This document shows, piece after piece, positions 53,096 to 64,000 of a stretch of DNA of 64,000 nucleotides. Position numbers and translations under genes: made by a program. This DNA is from Muraenolepis orangiensis (lineage: Eukaryota; Chordata; Actinopteri; Gadiformes; Muraenolepididae): positions 9,715,072 through 9,779,071 of the forward strand of contig CM051000.1 in NCBI GenBank assembly GCA_027704905.1, read 5' to 3'. The notes beneath the pieces are model-generated. The model had not been told where the DNA came from. It was given only the letters and a program-made list of their open reading frames with translations, and did no database searches. Positions within the stretch are counted from its first letter, which is position 1, and each line of letters opens with the position of its first letter.

Positions 53096-56000
53096 GTGGA
53101 TCTATTTTTCAGGCAGGCCTACGCTACCTACTGGAACCAAGTTGATTGGACATGTCCAAGTGGTAACTGTGGCAACTTGTTGACAACAAAATACCATGAA
53201 ATAGACAGTAGCTTCAGAACAGGATCCGGTTGGTGGTGTGAAACAGAAATACAACAGACAAGATATCTCCCCAATGACAGTCCCTTTGAAATGAGGTGAT
53301 TTTTCTCTTTCACAATTACAATATGATTTTTACTTCCAAAAGCTTTAGGTTTTGTGGAAATCAATCCACCACAACAACTGTATACCGGTCAGTAGGCCCA
53401 AAAGCTTAAAAGTTCTGCTACTTAGCTGCAACTTTGTCTCTTCATTCTAGGAAAGCTGGCTGCTGTTGGATTCCCACTAATAATGGCCTGAAGTCCTTGA
53501 GACTATTGACATATGTGGACTTGAGGGAGGAGATCTGATACCTGGCTGCCAAATACCTCTCCATTTAATGTTATTATGCCTGCCCTGAGGTACATATTTT
53601 CCCTATCCTGAGCTATTGGCCATTTCTCAGGTCTCAAGCAAAAGTTGTGTAAATAAACTTGAAATATGTCATGAATTAAATAAGAAAAAATAACAAAACA
53701 AAACAAAACAAAGAACAATCAAATGTAATGTTCCAGCTGAAAATTCTGTATGAAAGGTGAAGTAAAGTGTAATAATAATTATTATTTATGTTATTTATTA
53801 CATTAAACTATTGTTTTGGTATTTACTGCTATGTAATTGCCACCGTTGACACCTTTTTAGCTATCAGTTCATCCACGCATCTTTTAAACAGTTAGTAATT
53901 CTGTTGAATGGCTGTAATTTCTATTTCTCAATGTTAGGGTTCCTTCAAACTGCCCAAGATCATACCAGATAATGACAGCCGACCCTGATGATGATCAAGT
54001 CAAATGCAGATATGCAACCATCCGTAACAGAGAATGTGATACATGCAGTCAACCCGACGGTTTCTCCCTGGATGAGGTTGGTAAAAACCTTAACAAACAA
54101 ACTTGTATTCAATATTTTTCAACACCATGTTAAATTCATATTATTGCAGTAAAACACATTCTGTCATAGCCACTCGCTTTAAGGCTACGCTGATGTTAGG
54201 TTTTAACAGCAAGCCTTAGTTTCTGAGTTTAGTGAGGACTGTTATTTTTGTCTTCAAAACTTGCATTTTGCAAATCTTGTTTACCGTACCTTAAACTGAA
54301 TTACATTTGGTTCCCCCCCGCCCCAATTGAACTTCTTTATATTCATATTTTCAAGGGCGATTGCAACCTAAAGTACAATTACACAGAATACACTGGAGTT
54401 TATGGGTTTGAGTTGGTAGTGGAAGACTTTCCAAAAACCACCATCACCTTGACTTCGACAAATGGAACTAAAACCACAAGGTTCCCCCTGCCAACTGATC
54501 CCTGGCCTCCCTGGCCTGCTTCCCTCAGTCAACTTCCTCTGCAGTTCACTGTTCGTGGTAAGCGAGTTGGCACATCTGAAACAAATTAGGTTTTTGTAAT
54601 TTCCTGAATGATCGATGGCACAATACAATAGTGTTGACTATTCGTATTTGATTGTATAAACAGAACTGCATTATTGTACACTTTGTCTCACTTTCGCATT
54701 GGCATAATATCTAAGTTGAGCTCTACAACAACTCTTGGAAGCTAAAACATTTCTACTTCCACTGTAGTGGATACAGCTGCTCCGTCCTGCACTGAAGGAG
54801 AGTACTTGCCTGAATTTGTGGACCCAACACCCAGTCACAAAGCTCATCTAACAGCTAACCTCAACGAAATATTTGAAATGACGATCAAAGCACAAGCTTC
54901 AAGATCAACGTAATTACATTTGTCAGCTGACACAATGTTACAATTCATCAGTTTACTCAATGAGTCAATGAAAAAGTATCACCCACAACTTGATAATCTA
55001 AATAGTAATACATTTTGTTGTAATACAGGGTAGGGAATATCATCTACACTGGACCCCAGAACAGCACCAAGCACAAGATTGCAGAGGGAGAATTTAAAAT
55101 TAGATGGACCCCGACTCCCGACCACCTCGGAGACAAGGTTCCAATTTGCTTTGTTGCTGAAGCAGCTTATTCGTAGGTTCCTTTCATTTCTATATTTCGG
55201 TATCCAACCTTTCAGTACAATTATATTTTTATAATAGTATGACAACAATAATCAATCTTTATAGTGAACTTTTTCAATAAGAGACTTATTGTTGCCTTCA
55301 ATCATTTTCAGGTCTAAGCAGTATCGGTCTGAAATGAGGTGCGTTTGGGTGGAAGTTGGACATGGTGAGTATTGACATTTTAGGGTTATGCTCAAAGTGC
55401 TTGAATATAATTTTCTTTCAGCATGTACAATACGTACATGTACAGTTATTTTCTCTTCATAATAATTCCCATAAATAATGATTTATATGAACATATGTAA
55501 AATAAATATGTTGCGTGTTCATATCAACTTCATATCAATGAACTGCCAAAAACATCGGGTTTCAAATCAAATATTGACTTGGTTGCAGGTTTCATGCACC
55601 TCATAAAAAGTAAAACATGGGTCATTTTATATTGAGCATGTTTGGGTATTTTGGGTGTACATTTTGACATAGTCTAAGAAACAATCCACTTCAAATCACG
55701 ACACCAGGTAAACCCCACGTGATCTGCAATCAAAACTCAATGACAGTAGCGTTGGAGAAATCCTCATACAAGGGACTTGATGAAGATCACCTGCGGCTGA
55801 ATGATCCGAGCAATCCAGCCTGCAGTCTATACTCCAATAGCACTCATATCATTGGTGTCATCCCACTCAATGAATGTGGTACTACACTTAGGGTAATGCA
55901 AATATATATTATAAGAAATGTAATATTATGTTAATTATAATGCAAATGTTTGTCTGGATTTCTGCTGACCAGTGATTAAGTTAATGTCACTGTCTTGTTC

Positions 56001-57172
56001 TAATGTTACAATGTTCTTGATCTGCAGGTGGACAATGAAACCCTTTTCTTTGAGAATGAGATCACCACTTTTGAGGATGCCAAGGACGTCATTACCAGGA
56101 AACATCTGTTGGAAGTTCAGTTTTGCTGCCAGTACCCAAAGCGTGGAAATGTAACCCTGGGGTTCACTGTGCACAGGGACAACAAGACTATTGTAGAGAA
56201 GGGCTTTGGGATGTTCACCTATGACTTTGAGTTCTTCCCAAACAACCTCTATAACACAATGGTCAATCCCAGTTTATACCCACTGCAGTATGAAGTTGGA
56301 GACAAGATTTACATGCAGATTGAAGCCTCGTCTTCAGTCAATAATACAGAGCTGTTTGTGGAGTCCTGCAGCGCTTCACCTTACGATAACCCTACTTACC
56401 AGCCTACCTACTCCATAATAGAGAATGGGTAAACTACCGTCCTACCAATGACAAATAAACTGCTGTAGATATTCTTGATGTAAGGCATTTAAATGTCGAT
56501 ATGAATATATTGTTTGTAATATTTTCTGTTTATTTTTTTTAACTAGGTGTACAGTGGACCCCACTGTTGTCATCTTTCCCAAAAGTCATAATAAAGAGTT
56601 TCGATTTTCAATCGATGCCTTCAAATTCATAGGATTACATGACCAGGTAAAACTGAATGAATTCAACCAAGTAAATAAATAACTTAACTGCAGTGTAGCC
56701 ATGTATTGACAGGGTATCTCATTTTGGTTCAGGTGTACATCAGCGGTTCGGTCCTTCAATGTGAGATTGGGAACCCCAACACCAGGTCCTTCAAGGGATG
56801 TGTGGCACCCAACCACCAGAATCACCGTCGCAGGAGAGCTATTGAAACAGGAGTGCACTTCATTTCCCAGGGTCCTTTGCGTTTGCGAAGCACACCAGAA
56901 AGTGAGAGCAGAGGTAATGTTGAAGTCCTTAAACTGTGGCAATACATTGCAAACAACAATATCACTTTTAATACAACTTCATATGACTTGATGGAATAGC
57001 TATGATTTCAACTGTTTTGTATTTATTTGTTCTAGTAACCGGCCTGAATCTCAACATGGCCTTCATCGCTGGATGCCTTCTAGCAGCGGTTGGCATGATC
57101 TGTGGAGTGGTTATGATTCACAAATTCAAGAAGGTTGCGGTTCAATATCAGCCTTTGCAAACAACTGAGTAA
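53096..57172 (+). CDS. ZP-domain transmembrane glycoprotein gene, exons 2-13
   Basis: Exons: 53096-53295, 53451-53589, 53938-54076, 54356-54557, 54768-54909, 55029-55172, 55312-55364, 55708-55892, 56028-56428, 56547-56646, 56733-56913, 57036-57172 (stop TAA). All junctions are GT-AG and phases fit, except for one extra base in exon 3. With exon 1 this gives about 714 residues. N-terminal half: cysteine-rich extracellular repeats (CGNL, CCWI, CDTC). From exon 9 a ZP module (ICNQNSMTVALEKSSY, LNECGT, ESCSASPYDNP, then C in SVLQCE). Exon 12 ends with a furin-like RRRRAI site; exon 13 holds a membrane span (FIAGCLLAAVGMICGVVM) and a short tail. ZP proteins polymerise after cleavage at this site. 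Closest to an unnamed fish ZP family. Confidence 0.87.
53451..53589 (+). other. Exon 3 of the ZP gene with a one-base frameshift
   Basis: The exon reads correctly as CCWIPTNNGLKSLRLL and VDL, then stops at GATCTGATACC; the expected family sequence (SDTWLPNTSP to the donor GTACAT) is in the next frame. The exon is 139 nt, where phase on both sides requires a multiple of 3 (138 would fit). Premature stop at about residue 130 if real. Confidence 0.75.
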
Positions 57173-57223
57173 TAACACATCAGTGCACATAATGGATATA
57201 TGGGGATGAATTAGTTCAATAAT

Positions 57224-57229
57224 AATAAA
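57224..57229 (+). terminator. Polyadenylation signal of the ZP gene
   Basis: AATAAA 52 nt after the stop codon at 57172, and the only canonical signal close by. Confidence 0.7.
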
Positions 57230-57239
57230 GTTCAAATCA

Positions 57240-57526
57240 TTTAGAAATTCCTTGACGTTGATAATTATATTGTTATTGACTTGGACTATACTTGCTCAAT
57301 ATTCATATTCCTAACTTGCAAATCACATGTACCTACTTACTGAATAGGGACTTATATCACATAATGATATTCTTATTATCCTAATAATCATCTTAATTCG
57401 AAATTGTACTTTAATAAAATGATGACAATTAATAATTAATCTCTCGCAATGTACTCTAAATACACATTCAATGTTAATATTATTCTGTACATCTACCACA
57501 TTCTACATCAGGGAGGTTAATGGAAT
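57240..57526. other. Intergenic, AT-rich; nothing recognised
   Basis: No ORF or repeat signature seen. Confidence 0.5.
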
Positions 57527-57686
57527 TGTTATATGCCGGTAATAAACATACTCAGACACAAGTTAGAACGTGCGACTGTCTTTACTGAAGGCTTAGTCAG
57601 AACAGCTTTACGGCAACACTGTTGCAACATATGTACCGTCGTAAACCATAACATGTGTTACGATAGTTGTGACAGCATACACAACA
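57527..57686 (-). mobile_element. Short Gypsy LTR, minus orientation
   Basis: Plus strand TGTTATATGCC...ACACAACA, 160 bp, with complementary ends; the minus-strand polypurine tract GGGGGAGGGAAA (57687-57698) adjoins it, making it the 3' LTR of the minus-strand Gypsy fragment that follows. Confidence 0.6.
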
Positions 57687-57825
57687 TTTCCCTCCCCCAT
57701 AGAAAACAACTAACAAACAACAAAGGCACTGAAAATGAACAGTTTCTTGGAACACAGGGAACTAAACTTATTAGAGTAGAGAATCCAACAGGTTATGTAC
57801 TGCTATGAAAATGAAATATTAAAAG

Positions 57826-58462
57826 TCAGTTATATAGTCTTTGAGAAAACTGGCAAAAACAACGGGCTGGCCGAGCGGTCGGTTTTGCTTGGCTTTCGGC
57901 CGGGTGGTCGATGGGAGCTGGGGGCTGCTCAGCTGGAAAGTCCAGATCGTCCGCCCCATAGCCTGGATCGGTACCAGCCCTCAGGCCTGCTGTGATGCTG
58001 GGCGGTGTCACTCTCCAAAGGCGTCTTGCATGCCACCGCGACCCGTCAGACAGACGCAATGTTGCTGGCCCCAGTTGCTCGGTAAACTGCACAGGTGTAG
58101 ACCAGAACGACAGCAGCTTGTTGTCCCTGTGAGCCAGACGGGCTCTGACCCAGTCTAGGGCCGTGATGAGTGGTGTCTTTGCCCGTCGTATTCTGTCGTA
58201 GCGTATCTTCATCTTACGTTGGCGGTTGATGACTCTGTCATCACGTGTGCCAGTGGTGCCGGGTCTGCCGGAGCTTGCAGCCAATCCAAGGGCAGCTGGA
58301 TCTCACGCCCCATCATGAGGAGTGCTGGGGTACTGCCCGTTGTGGAGTGTTGGGTTGCTCAATTGTGCAGTAGGGTGCGGAGCAGTGCTGTGTTTAACTG
58401 GAACTCGCTGGCTAGGTGAGCTCTGATGCCGTTTTTCAGTCTGATTCATTCTCTCCACGCCC
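57826..58462 (-). pseudogene. Gypsy integrase C-terminal part, minus strand
   Basis: Minus strand: ERMNQT (about 58445-58460), TTGSTPALLMMGREI (about 58300-58345), then RARLAHRDNKLLSFW and EQLGPATLRLSDG, the SH3-like integrase end, and a proline-rich tail. Frame 58284-57826 is open for 152 codons; upstream parts are in other frames with a stop. Confidence 0.75.
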
Positions 58463-58465
58463 CAT

Positions 58466-59126
58466 TATCCTGTCAAGTTGGCAGCTGTGACCGAGTGTCC
58501 TACCCCCACCCAAAGAATTATAGTTCAGTCGCCGCTCCCCTTACTGCCCTCACATCTGTCAAGCTGCCGTTCATGTGGAATAAACTGGCTGAGGAGGTGT
58601 TTGAGGTGCTCAAGTCACGCTTCACATCTGCACCAGTCCTTACTATTCCAGATCCTGACCTTCAGTTTGTGGTGGAGGTAGATGCCTCCGAGACGGGAGT
58701 CGGAGGAATTCTCTCCCAGAGGTCACCAGCGGACAAAACGTTTTTCAAAAGATCTTATTTTTCTCATCGGTTGACGCCAACCGAGAAGAATTATGACATT
58801 GGGAACCGGGAACTGCTGCCTGTACATTTCGCGTTTTCAGAATGGAGACATTGGTTGGAGGGGACCAACATTCCTTTTTTAGTCTGGACGGATCACCGTA
58901 GCTAGGAATATATCAAGTCTGCTTGATATAAGATATTTAACTCTCATCATGCCAGATGGGCACTGTTTTTCTCTTGTTTAAAATGTTCACTGTCTTATCA
59001 CCCTGGTTCGAAGAACACTAAGCCTGATGCACTCTCTCAAGTCTTTTCCCCAATAGATGACCCAGACACCGCCAAGCCGATTCTGCCTGCTCGCTGCTTG
59101 GTGGGAGCCACCTCGCTGGAGATTGA
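58466..59126 (+). pseudogene. Gypsy RT end and RNase H, plus strand
   Basis: The frame contains NYSSVAAPLTALTS, FVVEVDASETGVGGILSQ (first RNase H Asp), EKNYDIGNRELLPV (Glu), FLVWTDHRS (Asp, then a stop) and SCLKCSLSYHPGSKNTKPDALS. It abuts the minus-strand integrase end at about 58464. It is cut at 59126 by a DNA transposon and continues at 60316. Confidence 0.8.
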
Positions 59127-60315
59127 TGCCTCGTTTCCACCAACACAAGCCTAGTTCTAGCTCTTGGATGGCGCTAGAGCCGGTTCGCAGTTGGTTCAAC
59201 TGGCGAGCCGTCTAAGAACCGGTTTGCGTTTCCACCGACTTTTTCACCGAGAGAGCCACGTCATGACGTCACTGTTAACGTCTCTGCTTTCCCAGCAACG
59301 CTAGCAGGATCTTCCACAACAGTGGTGGATTACATGATGTATGTAAAAGTGTTGCTCCTGGCTTTCAGGCTACAAACACGGCTGGTCCAACGCGTTGAGC
59401 TGCTCGTCTTTAGTGCTATGGACGCGATTACGTTGAAGCCCTTAACGTTGAAGCCACTAACTGTGATAAAGGACTATACAAATAAAATGGACTTGACGTT
59501 AGAGCTGCATTAAACAGAAGGGATCATTTGCCTTTTCTTCTTCAAAACTGTCATCTTGTATTATGTTTCTCGGTTGATAAAGCATAATGAAGCGGACATT
59601 TAGATTTAGAAATGTTTTATTAAAAAAAAAAAACATTAAATACACAATATGCAGTAATCACAAAATGTAAAAGTGTAGAGTGCAGTGTAATAAGTCAATG
59701 TTAATAAAGCTCCTGGGCGAGCTGCAGCCCATTGGTGGCGGTAGCTCCGCATCGACATCGTCGAGGGAAGACGACTCCATAAACAACTAAAACAAGAGAA
59801 AAGTGCATTAAAATATGTCTCCATTGCACTTTACTGTTTTTAGAAAGTAGCATCCTGACGTGGCTATTGTTATCAAGGCTAATATCGGCTAACAGAAGCC
59901 TAGCAATCATAGCTCCTCATTTCTGATGATACGAACATAACATTGATGTGATAATGAGCAGCTCGCTAAACAGATTATAAATACAAAGCTGGTTGGCAAC
60001 ACGGGAAAGATTTATAAAGTCGAACTTACCAGGACCAGAGTGACAGCAGCGGATCATCCAGTTTGTTATCGATTAGCTCCTCGGTTCTGTCCCCCGTTGA
60101 AGACATCTCGTGCTGTAGTTTTTCTTCAGTTAGCTGTAGTTTAATAGCGGTTTGTTCTTGAAGCTCCACCACAACGCAAGGAGGCTGTTTGTCTCGTCCA
60201 CGGACCACTGCTGCTTCGCCTTCACGTCCATGGCGAATTTTAGTGATTTTAAAAATGGCGGTCAAAAACTTTGAGTTTGTCCGATAAGCCCTCAAAACAG
60301 CTTGGTGGAAACACA
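59127..60315 (-). mobile_element. Non-autonomous DNA transposon (Harbinger-like), copy 1
   Basis: Begins TGCCTCGTTTCCACCAA and ends TTGGTGGAAAC near 60312, flanked by TGA on both sides (59124-59126, 60316-60318), a possible 3-bp duplication. It is an inverted counterpart of 60530-61937 and lacks about 190 bp near its right end. Short frames share a common core (SKF..AIFKI.KIR, then TEELIDNKLDD) but no transposase motif. Confidence 0.7.
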
Positions 60316-60510
60316 GTATGAGAGGACTGTCCAGGAGGTGCTGGTTTGAGAACCAGGACCAAGTGACGTGCCCCCAGGTCGACACTTTGTTCCCTTAATG
60401 TCTCGGGCTGAAGTCTTGGACTGGGGACATAATTCCAGACTGGCCTGCCATCCGGGCGTGTCACGGACAGTGTCCCTCATTAAACAGCGCTTCTGGTTAT
60501 CAACTTTAAA
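60316..60510 (+). pseudogene. Gypsy integrase zinc-site fragment between transposons
   Basis: The frame reads FVPLMSRAEVLDWGHNSRL, then HPGVSRTVSLIKQRFWL, the H-H part of the integrase zinc domain. It continues the Gypsy frame interrupted at 59126. Confidence 0.75.
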
Positions 60511-60529
60511 GGGATAGTTCACTAATGCC

Positions 60530-61937
60530 TCGTTTCCACCAAGCTGTTTTGAGAGCTGGTTTGGAGCTTGCTTTGGAGCATCTCGAACCAGTTCTTTGGG
60601 TTTCCACCGCAATGGAGCCACTTTCTGGCTCCGTTAAGTGGTTCGTTTGCGGCTCCACTTCGAAGCTGGGCTAGCCAGCAGGCTCCACTACGGAGCCTGC
60701 TGGCCCACTACAGGGGCTGGGGGCGGGGCTTATCGGGGCTTGGGTGGGGCTTATCGGACAAACTCAAAACAAACTCAAAGTTTTTTTCCGCCATTTTTAA
60801 AATCAGTAAAATTCGCCGTGAAGGTGACAGTGGTCCGTGGACGAGACAAACTTTGTTTGCGTTGTTGTCCTCGGCAGAACTAGAGGAGCTTCTAGAACAA
60901 ACCGCTATTAGAAAAACTACAGCGCGAGATGTCTTCAGCGGGACCGAGGAGCTAATCGATAACAAACTGGACGATACGAGGGGCTAATCGATAACAAACT
61001 GGACGATACGAGGAGCTAATCGATAACAAACTGATGATCCGCTGCTGTCACACTGGTCCTGGTAAGTTTTACTTCATAAATCTTTCCCGTGTTGCCAACC
61101 AGCTTTGTATTTATAATCTGTTTAGCGAGCTGCTCATTATCACATCAATGTTATGTTCCTATCATCAGAAATTAGGAGCTATGATTGCTAGGCTTCTGTT
61201 AGCCGATATTAACCTTGATAACGTCAGGATGCTACTTTCTAAAAACAGTAAAGTGTAATGGAGTCATGTTTTATTGCACTTTTCTCTTGTTTTAGTTGTT
61301 TATGGAATCGTCTTCCCCGGAACGATGCGATGCGGAGCTACCGCCTCCACTGGGCTGCAGCTCGCCAGGAGCCCCTCGGAGCATTATTAACATGGACTTA
61401 TTACACTGCACTCTATACTTTTACATTTTGTGATTACTGTATATTGTGTATTTAATGTTTGTTTTTTTAAATAAAACATTTCTATTTTTCATACAATGTC
61501 CGCTTCATTATGCTTTATCAACCGCGAAACATAATACAAGATGACAGTTTTGAAGAAGAAAAGGCAAATGGTCCCTTCTGTTTAAGTACTCTATTAATGC
61601 AGCTCTAACGTCAAGTCCATTTTATTAGTATAGTCCTTTATCACAGTTAGGGGCTTCAACGTAATCGCGTCCATAGCACTAAAGACGAGCAGCAGTAGCC
61701 TGAAAGCCAGGAGCAACACTTTTCCATCCATCATGTAATCCTCTGTTGTGGAAGTTGGCGCGAGCTGCTGGGAAAGCAGAGACGGTAACAGTGACGTCAT
61801 GACGTGGCTCTCTCGGCGAAAAAGTCGGTGGAAACGCAAACCAGTTCTTAGACGGCTCGCCAATTGAACCAACTGCGAACCGGCTCTCGCGCCATCCGAG
61901 AGCTAGAACTAGGCTTGCTTTGGTGGAAACGAGGCAA
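60530..61937 (+). mobile_element. Non-autonomous DNA transposon (Harbinger-like), copy 2
   Basis: TGCCTCGTTTCCACCAA at 60530 and its complement ending at 61937; possible TAA duplication with one base of uncertainty. Contains a threefold GAGGGGCTAATCGATAACAAACTGG-like repeat (about 60950-61035). Subterminal TTCCACC/GGTGGAA and GGCTCC repeats are abundant. With copy 1 it makes an inverted pair. Confidence 0.75.
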
Positions 61938-62660
61938 TAATAGGCTAGGAAGATATTTATGTTTTCTACATATTCTGAAAATATAGTTGATTTCCGACTT
62001 CATCTAGTATTTTTAATCTATTTTTATTGAAACATTTATCGTAATTGCACTGGACGCCTCTATTTTTACTAGTCATGTGATCGCTTTGAAGCCATTGACG
62101 TCATATGTGCTCCATTGTACACCTGCTAAATAGCGAGTTATCGAGGTGATTCATCCAGTGAGGAAGAAACTATTGAATTGAATGCAGAAAGAGGGATTCA
62201 ACTGTATAGGTTTGAACCAAGGAAGCCTAGGCCCGACAGTGGCAGCATTAGCGATTGTTTTGTTCAAACTACATTCTATTATATTCTATATATAAGTTGT
62301 CTATATCCCCGCTGTGCGCCCATAGGGCTGTGCGCATTACAGGAGCCAGAATACGTTTGACGCAGAAGCGGTAACTATATTATATAGCTATATTATAGTT
62401 ATACAATATAATATATTATATTATATAAAATATATAGACAGCATGGGTCAGATGTTGTTGTTGAGAAAAGAACGAACATGAAAGGATGTGTTTGAGTAAT
62501 GGCACCCATGACTCGAGACGATCGCACCCTGAGGCACCAGGAGGGATTTTTGTATCTTGATTAATTCAGTATTAAGCAAACTTTGTATCAGGATAATCAT
62601 TGGCTTAGTAAATATAGTTTATATTGTATTATATAACTATATAATAGTTATATAATCACA
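61938..62660. other. Mostly unassigned; AT palindromes
   Basis: A frame at 62178-62360 begins NAERGIQLYRFEPRKPRPDS, faintly like the start of transposon proteins with a P2X7-type C-terminal domain (EP-rich motif), but no cysteine cluster follows. TATAATATA-type palindromes lie at 62370-62425 and 62615-62655. Confidence 0.3.
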
Positions 62661-62689
62661 GCATACATCAACAGGCTAGTGGAGGAATG

Positions 62690-62806
62690 CATCCATCATG
62701 CTGCAGTTGATGAATTATTTGATGCTTTCGATCAATAAAGATATTGAACTTAGTATCCGGACCCCTGTGAAAGATTGTTATACCACCCAAGTAGAAATTA
62801 TACTAT
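62690..62806 (+). mobile_element. LTR (R-U5) fragment related to the provirus at 36-53 kb
   Basis: CTGCAGTTGATGAATTATTTGATGCTTTCG, AATAAAGATATTGAACTTAGTATCCGGACC and GTAGAAATTATACTA match the minus strand of the 5' LTR at 52484-52600 in order, with about 15-20% differences. U3 is not recognisable. Confidence 0.75.
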
Positions 62807-62811
62807 ATAAT

Positions 62812-62830
62812 TGGTGTCACAAACAGGATT
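62812..62830 (+). promoter_or_regulatory. Primer-binding site after the LTR fragment
   Basis: TGGTGTCACAAACAGGAT, two changes from the provirus site at 52464-52483. Internal sequence beyond it is unrecognisable. Confidence 0.6.
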
Positions 62831-62982
62831 TGGTTCAAATTATTATTAACAAAAATAGCTTTCTTAAAGCTTTTTTAATGCTTTTATTAATTGTGTTTAA
62901 AATTATGGTTAAAAATGTACTAAATTGAAAGGGACTTTTTTGGGTTGATTGGATGGAATAGAATAATAATGTCGGCTAGATT

Positions 62983-63340
62983 ATAAAGTGGGATGTCCAC
63001 TAATGCATTTCCTTTTAAATCGATGGGTCGAATGTGTGATGCCACTAGGGGCTAGGTACTTTGTCTGCCTACTGCCCAATGGAAACGCAGGTAACCATGA
63101 TTGGTTAAAGTGAGTAAATGTTTGCGGAGATGTTCTGTATGTGAAAGTGGGATGTCAACTAAGGCCTTTCCTTTTAATATGATGGGTTTAAGAATGTGTG
63201 ATGCCACTAGGGGCTAGGTAGTTAGAGATTGATTTGAATAATTGCTTTAAGTCGCTTTAACCAAATGATGTGTTAAAGTGAGTATGTAGCTTTAAACAAT
63301 GATAAGTTAAAGTGAGTAAATATTTGCGGAGACATCTGTT
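62983..63340. repeat. Two-unit tandem repeat of about 160-200 bp
   Basis: AAAGTGGGATGTCCACTAA...GATGCCACTAGGGGCTAGG and GTTAAAGTGAGTAAATGTTTGCGGAGA each occur twice (62986 and 63145; 63105 and 63308) with indels. Confidence 0.75.
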
Positions 63341-63385
63341 ATTATAATGGGAATCCACTAAGGATTGGGGGGATAGTTAGTAAAC

Positions 63386-63897
63386 TGTCACAGTTTGCAC
63401 TCCTGCATCCTCGCTTCCACAGCACTCGCCCGAATAGCCACGCCCCCTTATTGCATTCCACATTCCAGTCTCCTCGCTCCCACTACGCACTACCGGATAG
63501 CCACGCCCCCCTGTTTAATTATCACCCGCAGCTGCAGCCCATCATTATTACTTGCCAATTTAAGTCTACCCCCCCACACTCATACTTGGCCAGATTGTTC
63601 CTTGCCTGATGACACAGACTCTCCAGCGTACCCGGACTGATTCCCGTTGCCGACCCTGGACCTGCCCGCCCTGTCTGGTTCCCGATCTACCGCCCGTCCC
63701 TGACTACGATTCTACCTGTCCCTGCCTGGTTCCCGATCTACCGCCTGTCCCTGACTACGCCTCTGCCTGCCCCGGTTCTGATCACCTGCCTGTCCCCGAC
63801 TTCGTCTCTGTCTATGTGTGATATTTATCCCAATAAATTCCACTATCTGCCTTTGGCGTCTGTGTGCAGCTCTTGGGTCCAAACCTGTACCGTGACA
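63386..63897 (+). mobile_element. Solo Gypsy LTR, flanked by GTAAAC
   Basis: TGTCACAG...CCGTGACA, 512 bp, with GTAAAC at 63380-63385 and 63898-63903. AATAAA near 63831. Contains about three 45-50-bp units (GTTCCCGATCTACCGCC...CCTGACTACG, 63680-63800), comparable with the 68-bp units of the 25-kb element. Confidence 0.8.
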
Positions 63898-64000
63898 GTA
63901 AACCGAGTAATGGTTGTGGTAATAAGAAGTGGCAATAACGTCTGCTTCAGTAACAGTTGTGGTTTTGGGTTTAAACAAGGTTTAAATGGGTGGATAAAAT

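Overview
The window comes from a vertebrate nuclear genome, almost certainly a teleost fish. The basis is the GT-AG introns of a host gene plus a teleost-type repeat population: L2 and Rex1 LINEs, Gmr1-like and other Ty3/Gypsy elements, BEL/Pao, hAT, PIF/Harbinger, ISL2EU-like DNA transposons and a gammaretrovirus-like endogenous retrovirus. The species cannot be resolved from the sequence. There is no bacterial or operon-type organisation. Most long open frames belong to mobile elements; only one host gene is recognisable.

Layout. 1-1745: an L2 LINE inserted in a 71-bp tandem array. 2174-13757: a 5.7-kb tandem duplication; each copy holds hAT-like transposase debris, an L2 fragment split by a solo LTR, a 31-bp minisatellite, paired CTCF-like motifs, a hAT non-autonomous element and a 36-bp minisatellite. 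13758-18237: BEL/Pao debris, a non-autonomous Gypsy element (15438-17057) with perfect target duplication, and a Gypsy pol end. 18238-22139: a PIF/Harbinger transposon with both its genes apparently open. 22603-23121: solo Gypsy LTR. 23244-24610: decayed ISL2EU-like element. 25008-30490: a second non-autonomous Gypsy element with a 68-bp unit expanded in both LTRs, included in a tandem duplication with Rex1 tails and the upstream region of the host gene. 30490-34127: further partial copies of that upstream region, mixed with LTR pieces.

34128-57172 is a host gene for a secreted or membrane zona pellucida (ZP) domain glycoprotein with 13 coding exons. Exon 1 is separated from exon 2 by an 18.8-kb intron. 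The intron carries a reverse-oriented provirus (36452-52965), itself split by a Gmr1-like Gypsy element (44095-51161), which in turn is split by a Rex1 LINE (46806-48065). Exon 3 contains a one-base frameshift, so the locus is either a pseudogene, a defective allele or affected by a sequence error.

57527-64000 is again repeats: a short Gypsy LTR with integrase end on the minus strand, a Gypsy RNase H and integrase piece on the plus strand interrupted by two inverted copies of one DNA transposon, an LTR/primer-site fragment related to the provirus at 36-53 kb, a tandem repeat and a final solo Gypsy LTR. The layers of insertion can be ordered from target-site duplications and from reading frames that resume on both sides of the inserts.
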